A stretch of 64,000 bases of DNA from Asticcacaulis sp. AND118 (GCF_020535245.1 NZ_CP084910.1:124001-188000), one strand, 5' to 3'. Numbered from the stretch's first letter, positions 52,669-61,058 are shown. Numbers and translations are program-made. Notes: generated from the sequence alone by a model not told the origin.

Positions 52669-55206
52669 TCACGCCATCCCTAAAATACGACGGGCCTGCG
52701 CCAGCGTCTCTGCCGTCAGGCCCAGCGCCTTCATCTCTTCGGGAATATCTTCTACCGGAGCCGATGCCGCAGGGGGCGTTGGCGCAGCCTCAGCCGGCGG
52801 TTCCGGGGTCGCCTCCACCACGGGCGCGGCAGGGACTTCGGGCGTCCCGCCGGCCTCACCGGTCTCGAACCCCACGCCCATCTGATGCGGCAGGTGGATG
52901 GCGAAGGTCGCCCCGCTCTGCGGCTCAGACTCCAGTGTGATCCAGCCCTCGTGCAGTTCCACCAGCGCCTTGACCAGCGCCAGACCGAGGCCCGGCCCGC
53001 CGCGCTCACGCCCGACGAAGCGGTCGAAAATATGCGCCTGCGTATGGTAGGGGATGCCTCGGCCCGTATAGCCGATCTCCAGCGTCAGGGTGTCGCCTTC
53101 CTTGCGGCTGCGGATGGTGATCTGCCCCTCCTGCGCCGCGTTGCGCAGGGCATAGTCCAGCAGATGATCCAGCACCTGCCCCAGACGCGGCTGATCGGCG
53201 CGGATCAGGGCGCGGGTGTCGAGCCCCTGATAGTCGAAGCGGATGCCTTTGGCGCTCAGCGTGTCGGCCTGACGACCCAGCGCGGCCGCAACCATGCGCG
53301 ACAGGTTGAAGTCCGACGGCGTCACCGACATTTCACCGGCATCGATCTGCGCCATGTCGAGCACGTCATCGATCGAGCGCGCCAGTTCCTGAGATGCCGC
53401 CTGAATCGCGTTGAGGAAGCCGCGGCGGCGGATTTCCGCCGGATCGGCTTCGGTGGCATTGGCCTGACGCTGCAACAGATCGGCGTAGCCGACGATGGTG
53501 GTCAGCGGTGTGCGCAGTTCGTAGGACACATTGGCCACGAAGTCCCGCTTCAGCCGCACCGATTCCGACAGAGCCACGTCGCGCTGTTCGATGGCCTCTT
53601 CCAGAGCGCGTCGATCGGTAATGTCGCTGAACGCCACCAGGGTTGCGCCGTCCGGCAGGGGTTGGGTGCGCCATTGCGCCAGCCGACCGTCGGAGGTGCG
53701 CACCTCACCCGTCTGCGGCGCGCGGGCCAGCGGATCGATGTCGGTCACCCGCGCCTTCAACTCGGACCAGAAGCCGCGATCGTGGACCAGCGGCAGGCAC
53801 AGCGAGGTCAATTGACCGAAATCGGAATTGAGCGCCAGTTCGTCCGGCCCCAGCTTCCAGAAGGCGTCGAAGGCGGCATTGCGCAACCGCAGCCGCCCGT
53901 CGGAGCCGAACACCGACACGGCGTCGGTCAATTGATCCAGTGTGGCGCGCTGCACCTGAATCAGCGAATTGAACTGCGCCTTGAGCGTCAGTTCGCCGGT
54001 CTTGTCCGAGAACAGCAGCAACAACCCGCCCAGCGGATGCGGCTGACGCACCACGCGCAGGGAACGCCCGTTGGGCAGCGACCACATCTCGTCCGGTGCG
54101 GCCTCGCTCAGGCCGTAGAATTCCAGTTCCTGCGCCTTCCACGTGGCGAAATCGGAGGTTTCCGGCAGCTTGCGTTTCTGACGCAGACGATCAAGCAGTT
54201 CGCCATGCGTCGGGCGCTCGGCCAGCCATGCCGGCTCCAGATCCCACAGGGTTTCAAACGCGCGGTTATGGAAGGTCAGGCGCTTTTCAGGACCGAAAAT
54301 GGCCACGGCGTCTTCGAGCCGGTCCAGGGTGTCGTCGTGCGCCTTGGCGTGGCGCTTGAGCGCTTCGCGGCTTTCTTCGGATTCGGTGACGTCGACGGCA
54401 TAGGCGCAGACATAGGCGTCGCCCAGGGGCTCGGCGATAACCTGAAAGGCCCGGCGCTGACCGTGAATGGTTAGCCAGCGGAAGCCTTCGCGGCGCACGT
54501 GCTGTTCGGCGGCCTCAACCACCAGCGCGTCGGCCGAACGGTCGAGCCCGCGGTGTTCGGCGCGCGCCTGTTCGACGCTGTCGGCCTCGACAGCTTTCAG
54601 CCACGCCTCATTGGCCCAGACGAGTTGCCCGTCGCGCACCACCCAGCACGGGGCCGGGATCAGGTCGGCCATGCGCGCGAACGGCCCCGACGACAGGGAG
54701 GTATGCTCGCTGGCAATGGCCAGACGCACCCAGGCGGTGGCCCCGGTGGCGCGGCCTTCGACCAGCAGGGTCAGGCCGGAGGTGCGGGCGCCGACAAGGC
54801 TACGCGGGGCTTCGGTGAAGACTTCGAATCGACAGGGGCGGCCTTCGGAAATCAGGCGTTTCAGCGCGTCGGCGGCCTCTTTCGAGGAACCGGCCAGCCC
54901 TTCGATGACGCGCGGCGCGACCTCATCGGAAAAAGGAATGCGGAAGGCGTCTGCCACCGTCTTGAGCGTTTCGTCGCCCCAAACGAGGCGTACCGTCTCG
55001 CCCTCGATGGCCACGAACGCCTCGTCGAAGGCCAGGGTCGCGGCGTCCAGTTCGCCCAGTACGGTGTGCTGAACATCTATGCGGGATTTGTAACCCTGAC
55101 TCAGTTTCGTCAGACGCGCTCTCAGGCGCCAGGCCAGAACCGTGGTCGAAAGCGCCAGCGCTGTCGCGCCGGCAGCGGCGGCAAAGGCAATGGTGGCAAC
55201 GGTCAT
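52669..55206 (-). CDS. divL: DivL-type atypical histidine kinase (Tyr in place of His)
   Basis: 845 residues: N-terminal transmembrane segment (about 5-28), three to four PAS-like domains (about 185-530), HisKA region with FVANVSYELRTPLTTI, where Tyr562 replaces the phosphoacceptor His, and a degenerate ATPase domain. This is the hallmark of Caulobacter DivL, which senses DivK phosphorylation and controls CckA and thus CtrA. Here the N-box Asn is replaced (LLDYALRNA, 682-690) and the G1 Asp by Tyr (GYTGRGIP, 712-719), suggesting a pseudokinase. The last 70 residues are Pro/Ala/Glu-rich. It stands alone on the minus strand. Confidence 0.85.
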   Translation of the reverse strand: MTVATIAFAAAAGATALALSTTVLAWRLRARLTKLSQGYKSRIDVQHTVLGELDAATLAFDEAFVAIEGETVRLVWGDETLKTVADAFRIPFSDEVAPRVIEGLAGSSKEAADALKRLISEGRPCRFEVFTEAPRSLVGARTSGLTLLVEGRATGATAWVRLAIASEHTSLSSGPFARMADLIPAPCWVVRDGQLVWANEAWLKAVEADSVEQARAEHRGLDRSADALVVEAAEQHVRREGFRWLTIHGQRRAFQVIAEPLGDAYVCAYAVDVTESEESREALKRHAKAHDDTLDRLEDAVAIFGPEKRLTFHNRAFETLWDLEPAWLAERPTHGELLDRLRQKRKLPETSDFATWKAQELEFYGLSEAAPDEMWSLPNGRSLRVVRQPHPLGGLLLLFSDKTGELTLKAQFNSLIQVQRATLDQLTDAVSVFGSDGRLRLRNAAFDAFWKLGPDELALNSDFGQLTSLCLPLVHDRGFWSELKARVTDIDPLARAPQTGEVRTSDGRLAQWRTQPLPDGATLVAFSDITDRRALEEAIEQRDVALSESVRLKRDFVANVSYELRTPLTTIVGYADLLQRQANATEADPAEIRRRGFLNAIQAASQELARSIDDVLDMAQIDAGEMSVTPSDFNLSRMVAAALGRQADTLSAKGIRFDYQGLDTRALIRADQPRLGQVLDHLLDYALRNAAQEGQITIRSRKEGDTLTLEIGYTGRGIPYHTQAHIFDRFVGRERGGPGLGLALVKALVELHEGWITLESEPQSGATFAIHLPHQMGVGFETGEAGGTPEVPAAPVVEATPEPPAEAAPTPPAASAPVEDIPEEMKALGLTAETLAQARRILGMA

Positions 55207-55288
55207 GCAGCGGCCCGGGACGAATCACTTAAACGCCCATACTAATGCAAACCGATTCGCCTCCCAAATGAAATACGGCAACTTCGAG

Positions 55289-55939
55289 TCAAGTTAATTT
55301 AAGCGCCCGCGCATAGAAATAGGACGCCACGACCACGATCAGGGCCGATCCAAGACCGGCGCTCACAAACACCCAATGCAGATAGACCGGCGGGAGGAGC
55401 AACGCCCCGCCAAGCATGATCAACCCCGCCAGCATCATGACCGGCCCAGCCAGCCGGTGCGTCTTGTGCCAAACCCGCTCATCCGAAAGGGTCCAGGGCG
55501 TGCGCACCCCCACCAGATAGTTACGTTGGGCCTTGGGCATGAAATTGCCAATCAGGATAAACAGTACGCCCGGCCCCAGCAGCAGGGGCTGCGCCGACAA
55601 GACCCAGCCGAGGGCGTGGCCAACGATAAACAGATGTCCGAATCCCAGAAAGGCGACCACCCCTATCCAGCTTACGGCATAGACCGAAGCGGAGCGTTCC
55701 AGCTTGCCCGATTTAGGCTGCATATAGGGCAGAACCCACAGCAGAAGGGTGATGGCGGCCAGTGTCAGCGGCATGACCATCAGGGCTGTATCCCGCGGCA
55801 TAAAGCCGTTGGCGGCGCCCGAAAGGTCGAAGTGTGTGCCCATCGGCCCCTCCGGAATCTGCGGTCGCGCCCACAGGCTCAGGCCGGTCGTCGCGGCAAT
55901 CATCAACACACTGAACGTCTTGGAAACGGGCCACTTCAT
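55289..55939 (-). CDS. SdpI-family membrane protein
   Basis: 216 residues with about six transmembrane helices and MGTHFDLSGAANGFMPRD near the N terminus, the DUF1648/SdpI pattern. In Bacillus, SdpI confers immunity to the SdpC toxin and sequesters SdpR. No sdpC-like gene is nearby. The start overlaps the sdpR-like stop by ATGA. Confidence 0.8.
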   Translation of the reverse strand: MKWPVSKTFSVLMIAATTGLSLWARPQIPEGPMGTHFDLSGAANGFMPRDTALMVMPLTLAAITLLLWVLPYMQPKSGKLERSASVYAVSWIGVVAFLGFGHLFIVGHALGWVLSAQPLLLGPGVLFILIGNFMPKAQRNYLVGVRTPWTLSDERVWHKTHRLAGPVMMLAGLIMLGGALLLPPVYLHWVFVSAGLGSALIVVVASYFYARALKLT

Positions 55940-56241
55940 GCCTTGTCCTCCGTGATGCGGGCTGCGGGTTGCGGGGCGTCCTGCCCGATGCGAAAGGCGC
56001 TCATCAGCGACATCACTGCCTCTTCAAGCACCGACAGATTCAACCGATAGATCAAAGTGGTGCCGTGGCGCGTCACGTCGACCAGTCCGGCCGCTTTGAG
56101 CGTCGCCAGATGCCCCGACAGGGTCGGCTTGGAGACGCTGACCTTGTCGGCGATGTCGCCCGCGCTCATTTCGCGCTCTCGCAGCATTTCGAGGATCTGC
56201 CGCCGCGTGGGATCGCTAAGGGATTTGTAGACTTCCGACAT
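55936..56241 (-). CDS. SdpR-like ArsR-family autorepressor
   Basis: 101 residues from the ATG at 56239-56241 (MSEVYKSLSDPTRRQILEMLRE). A winged helix with SAGDIADKVSVSKPTLSGHLATLKAAGLV; no metal-binding cysteine set, as expected for SdpR. A perfect 9-base-arm palindrome 38 bases upstream is the likely operator. Coupled to the sdpI-like gene. Confidence 0.85.
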   Translation of the reverse strand: MSEVYKSLSDPTRRQILEMLREREMSAGDIADKVSVSKPTLSGHLATLKAAGLVDVTRHGTTLIYRLNLSVLEEAVMSLMSAFRIGQDAPQPAARITEDKA

Positions 56242-56278
56242 GACGCACCTGAATTTCTGCTTGTTACGCTTTAATTCG

Positions 56279-56302
56279 TTATTTTGGCAAATACCAAAAT
56301 AA
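56279..56302. promoter_or_regulatory. Operator candidate of the SdpR-like repressor
   Basis: TTATTTTGG-N6-CCAAAATAA, a perfect inverted repeat in an AT-rich stretch between the repressor and the divergent gene at 56384. It could control both. Confidence 0.6.
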
Positions 56303-56383
56303 TGCACGCCTGTCAAAAGCCTGTGTATTCTTTTTGTTCCGGTCAGGCTTTTGTTAAGACGCGTCAACCTATAGGATGGGATC

Positions 56384-56953
56384 ATGCCGGCCATTGCCTA
56401 TCCTGTCGCGCACAACGCGCTCGACATTGTCCTCAACTGGGGCGAAGGCGTCATGTCGTCTGCCGAGCGCGAGCGGGCGGCGAAGGATGCCTGCGGTAAG
56501 GATGTGACCTTTGTGCGCGAAACGCTTGATCCGGGCTTCCCCAGTGAAGAGGCGGCGCGCGCCCAATACGAAAATCTGCTGACCGAGCCGTTCGCGACCC
56601 TGATCTGCACCTTCGAGCGCACGCAGAAACCGCGCCGCGTGGAAACGCAGATGCAGGACGGCCGCCGCTGGCCCAAGGCCGAGGCAGCGCCGGCGGCGCA
56701 ATGGAAGCTGTGCCTCAGCTACTGGAAGATCGGCGCGGTGCGCAGCGCTCCGAAGCCCTCGACCGGGATTACCCCGCACCTTCAGGCCCGCGCCGTGCGC
56801 AAGAAGGAACTGGACGTGCCGCTGACGCCGGAAGAGGTGCAGGCCCTGGCCCATGCGCCGCTGATGGCCTACCGCCCGCAAAAGGCGCTGGACATGGGCC
56901 TGTTCGAGTTCGTTCTGCCGGAAAATCCGGACATCATCATCGCGGATGAGTAG
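56384..56953 (+). CDS. Uncharacterised protein
   Basis: 189 residues (MPAIAYPVAHNALDIVLNWG), soluble, charged, no signal peptide or transmembrane segment, two lone cysteines. Not recognised. The codon use (strong third-position GC) looks like that of neighbouring real genes. It is divergent from the sdpR-like gene and ends two bases before the left repeat of the GxxExxY cassette. Confidence 0.65.
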   Translation: MPAIAYPVAHNALDIVLNWGEGVMSSAERERAAKDACGKDVTFVRETLDPGFPSEEAARAQYENLLTEPFATLICTFERTQKPRRVETQMQDGRRWPKAEAAPAAQWKLCLSYWKIGAVRSAPKPSTGITPHLQARAVRKKELDVPLTPEEVQALAHAPLMAYRPQKALDMGLFEFVLPENPDIIIADE

Positions 56954-56955
56954 GT

Positions 56956-56986
56956 TTTAACCACGAACGGCACAAACCACACGAAC
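56956..56986. repeat. Left inverted repeat of the GxxExxY cassette
   Basis: A 31-base repeat (core CCACGAACGGCAC) matching the complement of 57395-57425 at 27 of 31 positions. Confidence 0.75.
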
Positions 56987-56993
56987 AATATTC

Positions 56994-57371
56994 ATGACCG
57001 ACATTCTGTTCAAAAATGAATCTTACGCCATTCAAGGCGCTATTTTTGAAGTGAACAAAGAAATGGGCGCTGGCTTTCTTGAGGCTGTATATCAGGAATG
57101 CCTGACGCACGAATTTAGGATCAGAGGCATTCCTCATGTAGCTCAGAAATCTTTGAATCTGAGCTATAAGGGTTTTGCGCTTGATCAAATATATCTTGCA
57201 GATTTTGTCTGCTACGACAGCATAATCATCGAACTAAAAGTCACTCAAAGCCTTGCTGATATTCATAGAGCGCAATTAATGAATTATCTTAAGGCTACGG
57301 GGCTGAAGCTTGGTCTCTTGGTTAATTTTGGCACTCACCCGAAAGCACAGATCGAACGCATTGTTCTATAG
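56994..57371 (+). CDS. GxxExxY-family protein
   Basis: 125 residues. The family motif is GAGFLEAVYQECL, here GAGFLEAVY; a predicted PD-(D/E)XK nuclease core is visible in FVCYDSIIIELKVTQSLADIHRAQLMNYLKAT (D, then ELK). Family function unknown. Base composition is clearly more AT-rich than neighbours, and the gene is flanked by inverted repeats, suggesting transfer as a cassette. A short hairpin (CGTGATGC/GCATCACG) follows the stop. Confidence 0.85.
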   Translation: MTDILFKNESYAIQGAIFEVNKEMGAGFLEAVYQECLTHEFRIRGIPHVAQKSLNLSYKGFALDQIYLADFVCYDSIIIELKVTQSLADIHRAQLMNYLKATGLKLGLLVNFGTHPKAQIERIVL

Positions 57372-57394
57372 GCGTGATGCTTCGCATCACGTCC

Positions 57395-57425
57395 GTTCGT
57401 ATAGTTCGTGCCGTTCGTGGCTAAA
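57395..57425. repeat. Right inverted repeat of the GxxExxY cassette
   Basis: The partner of 56956-56986 in opposite orientation (core GTGCCGTTCGTGG). It ends at the regA stop region. Confidence 0.75.
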
Positions 57426-57426
57426 T

Positions 57427-57996
57427 CTACTTAGGCGCTTTTTTCGCCAAGATACGCTGCAACGTCCGGCGGTGCATATTCAGCCGGCGCGCGGTTTCCG
57501 AGACATTGTGATTACACAGCGCATAGACGCGCTGGATGTGTTCCCAACGCACGCGGTCGGCCGACATCGGATTCTCCGGCGGGGCCGGCGTATGGTCTTC
57601 GACCGCCAGCAACGCCTTGACCACATCATCGGCGTCGGCGGGCTTGGACAGGTAATCGACCGCGCCTGACTTCACCGCCGCTACCGCCGTGGCGATATTG
57701 CCGTAGCCGGTCAGCATGATGGCGCGGGCGTCCGGGCGTTTGTGGTGCAGAGCCTCGACGGCCTTCAAACCGTTGCCGTCTTCCAGGCGCATATCCATCA
57801 CCCCGAAGGCCGGGGGATTGGCCTCGATGGCCTTGAGCGCTTCGGCGACGCTTTCCACCGCCGTCACGGTGAAGCCGCGCGACTCCAGCGCGCGGGCCAG
57901 ACGCTGACGGAACGGCGCGTCATCGTCCAGCAGCAACAGGGTGCGGTCGGTCAGTTCGGCGATCTTCTGCTCGATGGCGGTTTTCACGTCGTCCAT
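57427..57996 (-). CDS. regA: Redox response regulator RegA/ActR/PrrA
   Basis: 189 residues from the ATG at 57994-57996 (MDDVKTAIEQKIAELTDRTL). Receiver domain with LLLDDDAPFRQRL and phosphoacceptor Asp68 (GVMDMRLEDGNGL); a Fis-type helix-turn-helix at the C terminus (NVSETARRLNMHRRTLQRIL). With RegB it regulates respiratory and other energy genes in response to redox state. Confidence 0.92.
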   Translation of the reverse strand: MDDVKTAIEQKIAELTDRTLLLLDDDAPFRQRLARALESRGFTVTAVESVAEALKAIEANPPAFGVMDMRLEDGNGLKAVEALHHKRPDARAIMLTGYGNIATAVAAVKSGAVDYLSKPADADDVVKALLAVEDHTPAPPENPMSADRVRWEHIQRVYALCNHNVSETARRLNMHRRTLQRILAKKAPK

Positions 57997-58017
57997 AACA
58001 AGCTCCTTTACAAACAA

Positions 58018-58061
58018 GCGCATTCCAAAACGTGTGAAGCGGTTTTTGGAAGTAAATGCGC
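58018..58061. repeat. Palindromic repeat between regA and regB
   Basis: GCGCATT / AATGCGC outer arms, TTCCAAAA / TTTTGGAA inner arms. A divergent member of the CCGAAAA-type repeats. It lies between two genes read in the same direction. Confidence 0.55.
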
Positions 58062-58074
58062 GACAAATAAAAGT

Positions 58075-59517
58075 CTAATCTCGTGAAAGCGGCGCGATGT
58101 CGCCGCTGAATTCGTTGGACACCAGCACATCGATCTGATCGCGCCGCCACAGGGCGCGGACATAGGCCCCTCCGACATCGCGGTTGCCGTAGGACACACT
58201 GGCGCCGGTATGCTCCAGCAAGGTCTTGGCGATAAAGAAGCCCAGCCCCATCCCGCCGTGCATCGAGGTTTCCGGGCGCGAGTCGTGCCCGCGCGTCGAA
58301 ATATACGGATCGCCGACGCGCGACAGTATGTCCGGCGAAAAGCCCGGACCGTCATCTTCGATCGACAGGCTGACATAGGCCTTGCGGATGCGCACACGCA
58401 CCCAGACGGCGGTGCGGGCGAAGTCCACGGCATTTTCGACAAAGGCCCCCAGCGCGTGCAGCCATTCCGGACGGCGCTTGATGGAGACGAACTGACCGGG
58501 GTCTTCGCCTTCCGGAGCCTCGTCCATGACGATTTCGATATGGATGGCCTTGCCCTCGTTGCGGAAGGGCTGCACCGCTTCCTCGAAGAAGATGCGCAGG
58601 GGCAACTGATCGTGGACCTGATCGCGGGTTTCCGGACGTCGGGCGAGATTTTTGAGGATGTCGCGGCAGCGCTGGCTCTGCGACACCAGCAATTCGGCGT
58701 CCTCATAAAGCGGCGTGCCGGGCGTCATCCCGCGCAGCATTTCGCGCGCCACGACCTGAATCGTCCCCAGCGGCGTGCCCAGTTCGTGCGCCGCCGCCGC
58801 CGCCAGCCCACCCAGGGCCGACAGGCGGTGTTCCTTTTCCAGCACGGCCTGCGTCGCCGACAGCGCCTGCGACATGCGCTTGGATTCCAGCGCCGCCTGC
58901 CACGTATAGCCGGCGGTGAAGAGGATGCCGATGATGATCGCCGCCAGAAAACCGAGACGGTAAATTTGCGGCAACTGAAACGCCTGTCCTTCCGGCCACG
59001 GCAGGGGCAGAGACCAGAAGGCCATGGCGCAGGTCGAGAGCACCGCCACCGCCACCACGCCGAAGCCGTAACGCGTCGGCAAATTGGCCGCCGCTACGGT
59101 CGACGGCGCAATCAGCATCAGGCAGAAAGGGTTGTCCAGCCCGCCCGTCACCGCCAGCAGCGCCGACAACTGCACGCAGTCGAAGCTCAGTTGCAACGCC
59201 GCGTCCCAGTCGTCGAGGCGTTGCCGCCGGTCGTTGAACATCAGGAGCAGGTTGAGCCACAGGCTGGCGGCGATCATGGCCAGACACGGCCACAGATTCA
59301 GCTCATGACCGAAGCCCAGCGCCACCACCCCGATCATCAGGCTTTGGCCCAGTATGGCCAGCCAGCGCAGACCGACCAGAGTTCTCAGCCTCAGACCGTC
59401 GGCCCCGTGCGACAGCGGCGCCGGCGAAAAATCGGCCCAGGAAAAGGGCGTGCGATCTTTTGCCGCGGCCGGAGGCGCGGTGAAGGAGGACAGGAAGCTG
59501 ATAATCCGTTGGCGCAC
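58075..59517 (-). CDS. regB: Redox-sensing histidine kinase RegB/ActS/PrrB
   Basis: 480 residues, six N-terminal transmembrane helices (about 45-205), H-box AAAAAHELGTPLGT with His244, and an HATPase domain with DDGPGFSPDIL. The quinone-sensing box GGLDNPF (125-131) and the redox-active Cys284 (SQRCRDIL) of the RegB family are conserved. It is divergent from senC, with regA downstream: the standard regB-senC-regA cluster. Confidence 0.93.
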   Translation of the reverse strand: MRQRIISFLSSFTAPPAAAKDRTPFSWADFSPAPLSHGADGLRLRTLVGLRWLAILGQSLMIGVVALGFGHELNLWPCLAMIAASLWLNLLLMFNDRRQRLDDWDAALQLSFDCVQLSALLAVTGGLDNPFCLMLIAPSTVAAANLPTRYGFGVVAVAVLSTCAMAFWSLPLPWPEGQAFQLPQIYRLGFLAAIIIGILFTAGYTWQAALESKRMSQALSATQAVLEKEHRLSALGGLAAAAAHELGTPLGTIQVVAREMLRGMTPGTPLYEDAELLVSQSQRCRDILKNLARRPETRDQVHDQLPLRIFFEEAVQPFRNEGKAIHIEIVMDEAPEGEDPGQFVSIKRRPEWLHALGAFVENAVDFARTAVWVRVRIRKAYVSLSIEDDGPGFSPDILSRVGDPYISTRGHDSRPETSMHGGMGLGFFIAKTLLEHTGASVSYGNRDVGGAYVRALWRRDQIDVLVSNEFSGDIAPLSRD

Positions 59518-59570
59518 GTTGCGGGTTCGCCTATAGAGCTTGCGGGTATGGCCCCTTTATGCGCCTTCGC

Positions 59571-59588
59571 GTCACATGACCATGTGAC
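59571..59588. promoter_or_regulatory. Palindrome between regB and senC
   Basis: GTCACATGACCATGTGAC: 8-base arms, 2-base centre, in the 108-base divergent promoter region. Factor unknown; it is the outward version of a CRP-type TGTGA-N6-TCACA site. Confidence 0.5.
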
Positions 59589-59625
59589 ACATTTGCGCAT
59601 CTGGACCAGAAGGAAAAAGCATAAG

Positions 59626-60237
59626 ATGAATCGCACACGGCTGACAATTATCGCGGTACTGGTGATCGGGCTCGGCGCACTGGTCGTCGGCATGTGGGGC
59701 ACGCTGCTGGGTCAGAAGCCGGTGACGAGCCGCGCCATCGATTCCGCCGTCCGCATCGGCGGGCCCTTCGCCCTGACGGATCAGTACGGCCAGCCGCAAA
59801 CGCAGGAAATCCTGAAAGGCAAATGGACCGCCGTCTTCTTCGGCTTCACCTACTGCCCCGACATCTGCCCGCTGACCCTGCAATCGCTCGATCAGACGCG
59901 CCAAAAGCTGGGCAAGGACGCCAACAAGCTGCAATTCGTCTTCATCACCGTCGATCCGGAACGCGACACGCCCGAAGCGATGAAAGCCTATCTGGAATCG
60001 GGCGGCTTTCCCAAGGGTGTCATCGGCCTGACCGGCACGCCGGAGCAGGTTTCCGCCGCCGCGCGCACCTACCGCGCCACCTATGAAAAGGTAGGCGAAG
60101 GCGCGGACTACACCATGAACCACACTTCGGTCGTCTATCTGATGAACCCGCGTGGTGAATTTGCCGCCCCCCTGACTCACGGTCTGCCGCCCGAAAAGGC
60201 CGCCGACGTGATCAGGCAGGCGATGAAAGAGTTTTAG
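59626..60237 (+). CDS. senC: SCO1/SenC copper chaperone
   Basis: 203 residues from the ATG at 59626 (MNRTRLTIIAVLVIGLGAL), one N-terminal membrane anchor, then a thioredoxin-like domain with CPDIC (Cys77, Cys81) and the third copper ligand His166 (NHTSVVYL). Needed for Cu-A assembly in cytochrome oxidase. The long frame starting at 58210 in the same phase is an artefact across regB. Confidence 0.92.
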   Translation: MNRTRLTIIAVLVIGLGALVVGMWGTLLGQKPVTSRAIDSAVRIGGPFALTDQYGQPQTQEILKGKWTAVFFGFTYCPDICPLTLQSLDQTRQKLGKDANKLQFVFITVDPERDTPEAMKAYLESGGFPKGVIGLTGTPEQVSAAARTYRATYEKVGEGADYTMNHTSVVYLMNPRGEFAAPLTHGLPPEKAADVIRQAMKEF

Positions 60238-60238
60238 A

Positions 60239-60302
60239 GCGATATGCCGAAAAGTGTAAGCGGTTTTGACTGCGTCGAACTTCGTTTCGGCAGTCATATC
60301 GC
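60239..60302. repeat. Palindromic repeat after senC
   Basis: Outer arms GCGATATG / CATATCGC enclosing GCCGAAAAGTGTAAGCGG-type sequence and a second GCCGAAA...TTTCGGC pairing. CCGAAAA class; it starts two bases after the senC stop. Confidence 0.6.
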
Positions 60303-60314
60303 GACAAAACAAAC

Positions 60315-60361
60315 GACTAGAGTGCAATGACGATTCTATCTAAAGTCATTCCGCTCTAGTC
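60315..60361. repeat. GACTAGAG palindromic repeat overlapping a stop codon
   Basis: GACTAGAG / CTCTAGTC arms around AATGACGATTCTATC-like sequence. Related to 47559-47603. The right arm contains the TAG stop of the YdeI-like gene. Confidence 0.65.
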
Positions 60362-60949
60362 GTCCAGACCTAGGCCGTCCATGATCTGAGGAATACACTT
60401 TTCGACCCGCGCCTCCCGCGTCTTAGACTGCTTGGCCGATGAAAAATGCAGCAGATAGGCGCGCTGCCGCCCCGGTGTCAGGCCCTCGAAGGCCTCTTTC
60501 AGCGCCGCATCTTCCTCCAGCCGCACCCGGAATTCCTCCGGCATGGAAAATTCGGTCGTCTTCCTGAAATCGACCTTCAGACCGGCCTTTTCGACCGCAA
60601 TCGCGGCATCGACATAGGCCTTCAGCGTCGCCGCCCTGTCGGTGATCTGATCCAGAGCCGTGAAGCGGATCTGCCGCGCCGACTGCACATTCTCGGTCTG
60701 CTGGATCAGGATACCTTTCGGATCGAGCATCAGCGCGCCCTTCAGGAACAGCAGGGCGCAATAGTCCTTGAAGCCGTGCATCAGCACCACATTCGACCCG
60801 TTCAGCGCATAGCACGGCTGCCCCCACTTCAATACCTCGCTCAGCGGGGTCTGACGCAGGATCGCCCGCAGCGCCTCGAACTCGGCCCGCCAGCGGTCTG
60901 CCCGCTCCATGAACGCATCCACCTTGGGGTTCGCCGCCGCTTCCGTCAT
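60356..60949 (-). CDS. YdeI/OmpD-associated family protein (DUF1801)
   Basis: 197 residues from the ATG at 60947-60949 (MTEAAANPKVDAFMERADRWRAEFEALR). An N-terminal DUF1801 part (LKWGQPCYALNGSNVVLMHGFKDYCALLF) and a C-terminal bacteriocin-protection YdeI part (LTPGRQRAYLLHFSSAKQSKTREARVEKC). Role poorly defined. Its stop codon lies inside a repeat. Confidence 0.85.
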   Translation of the reverse strand: MTEAAANPKVDAFMERADRWRAEFEALRAILRQTPLSEVLKWGQPCYALNGSNVVLMHGFKDYCALLFLKGALMLDPKGILIQQTENVQSARQIRFTALDQITDRAATLKAYVDAAIAVEKAGLKVDFRKTTEFSMPEEFRVRLEEDAALKEAFEGLTPGRQRAYLLHFSSAKQSKTREARVEKCIPQIMDGLGLDD

Positions 60950-61042
60950 CGCTTCTCTCCGTTTATCGCCTTTCATAGCGCCGGACCGCCCCGCGTAAAA
61001 GGCCACGGCTGACATCGTGTCGCCCGGCTTCACGCCTTTTTG

Positions 61043-61058
61043 TTTCGCAGATGCGAAA
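61043..61058. promoter_or_regulatory. Palindrome upstream of the PHA depolymerase gene
   Basis: TTTCGCAGATGCGAAA: perfect 7-base arms about 70 bases before phaZ. A possible operator; PhaR-type regulators bind TGC/GCA-rich sites, so that is one candidate. Confidence 0.35.

Noticed and set aside
58210-60237. 675-codon plus-strand frame
   Set aside because: Only its last 203 codons (senC) are real; the rest is antisense to regB.
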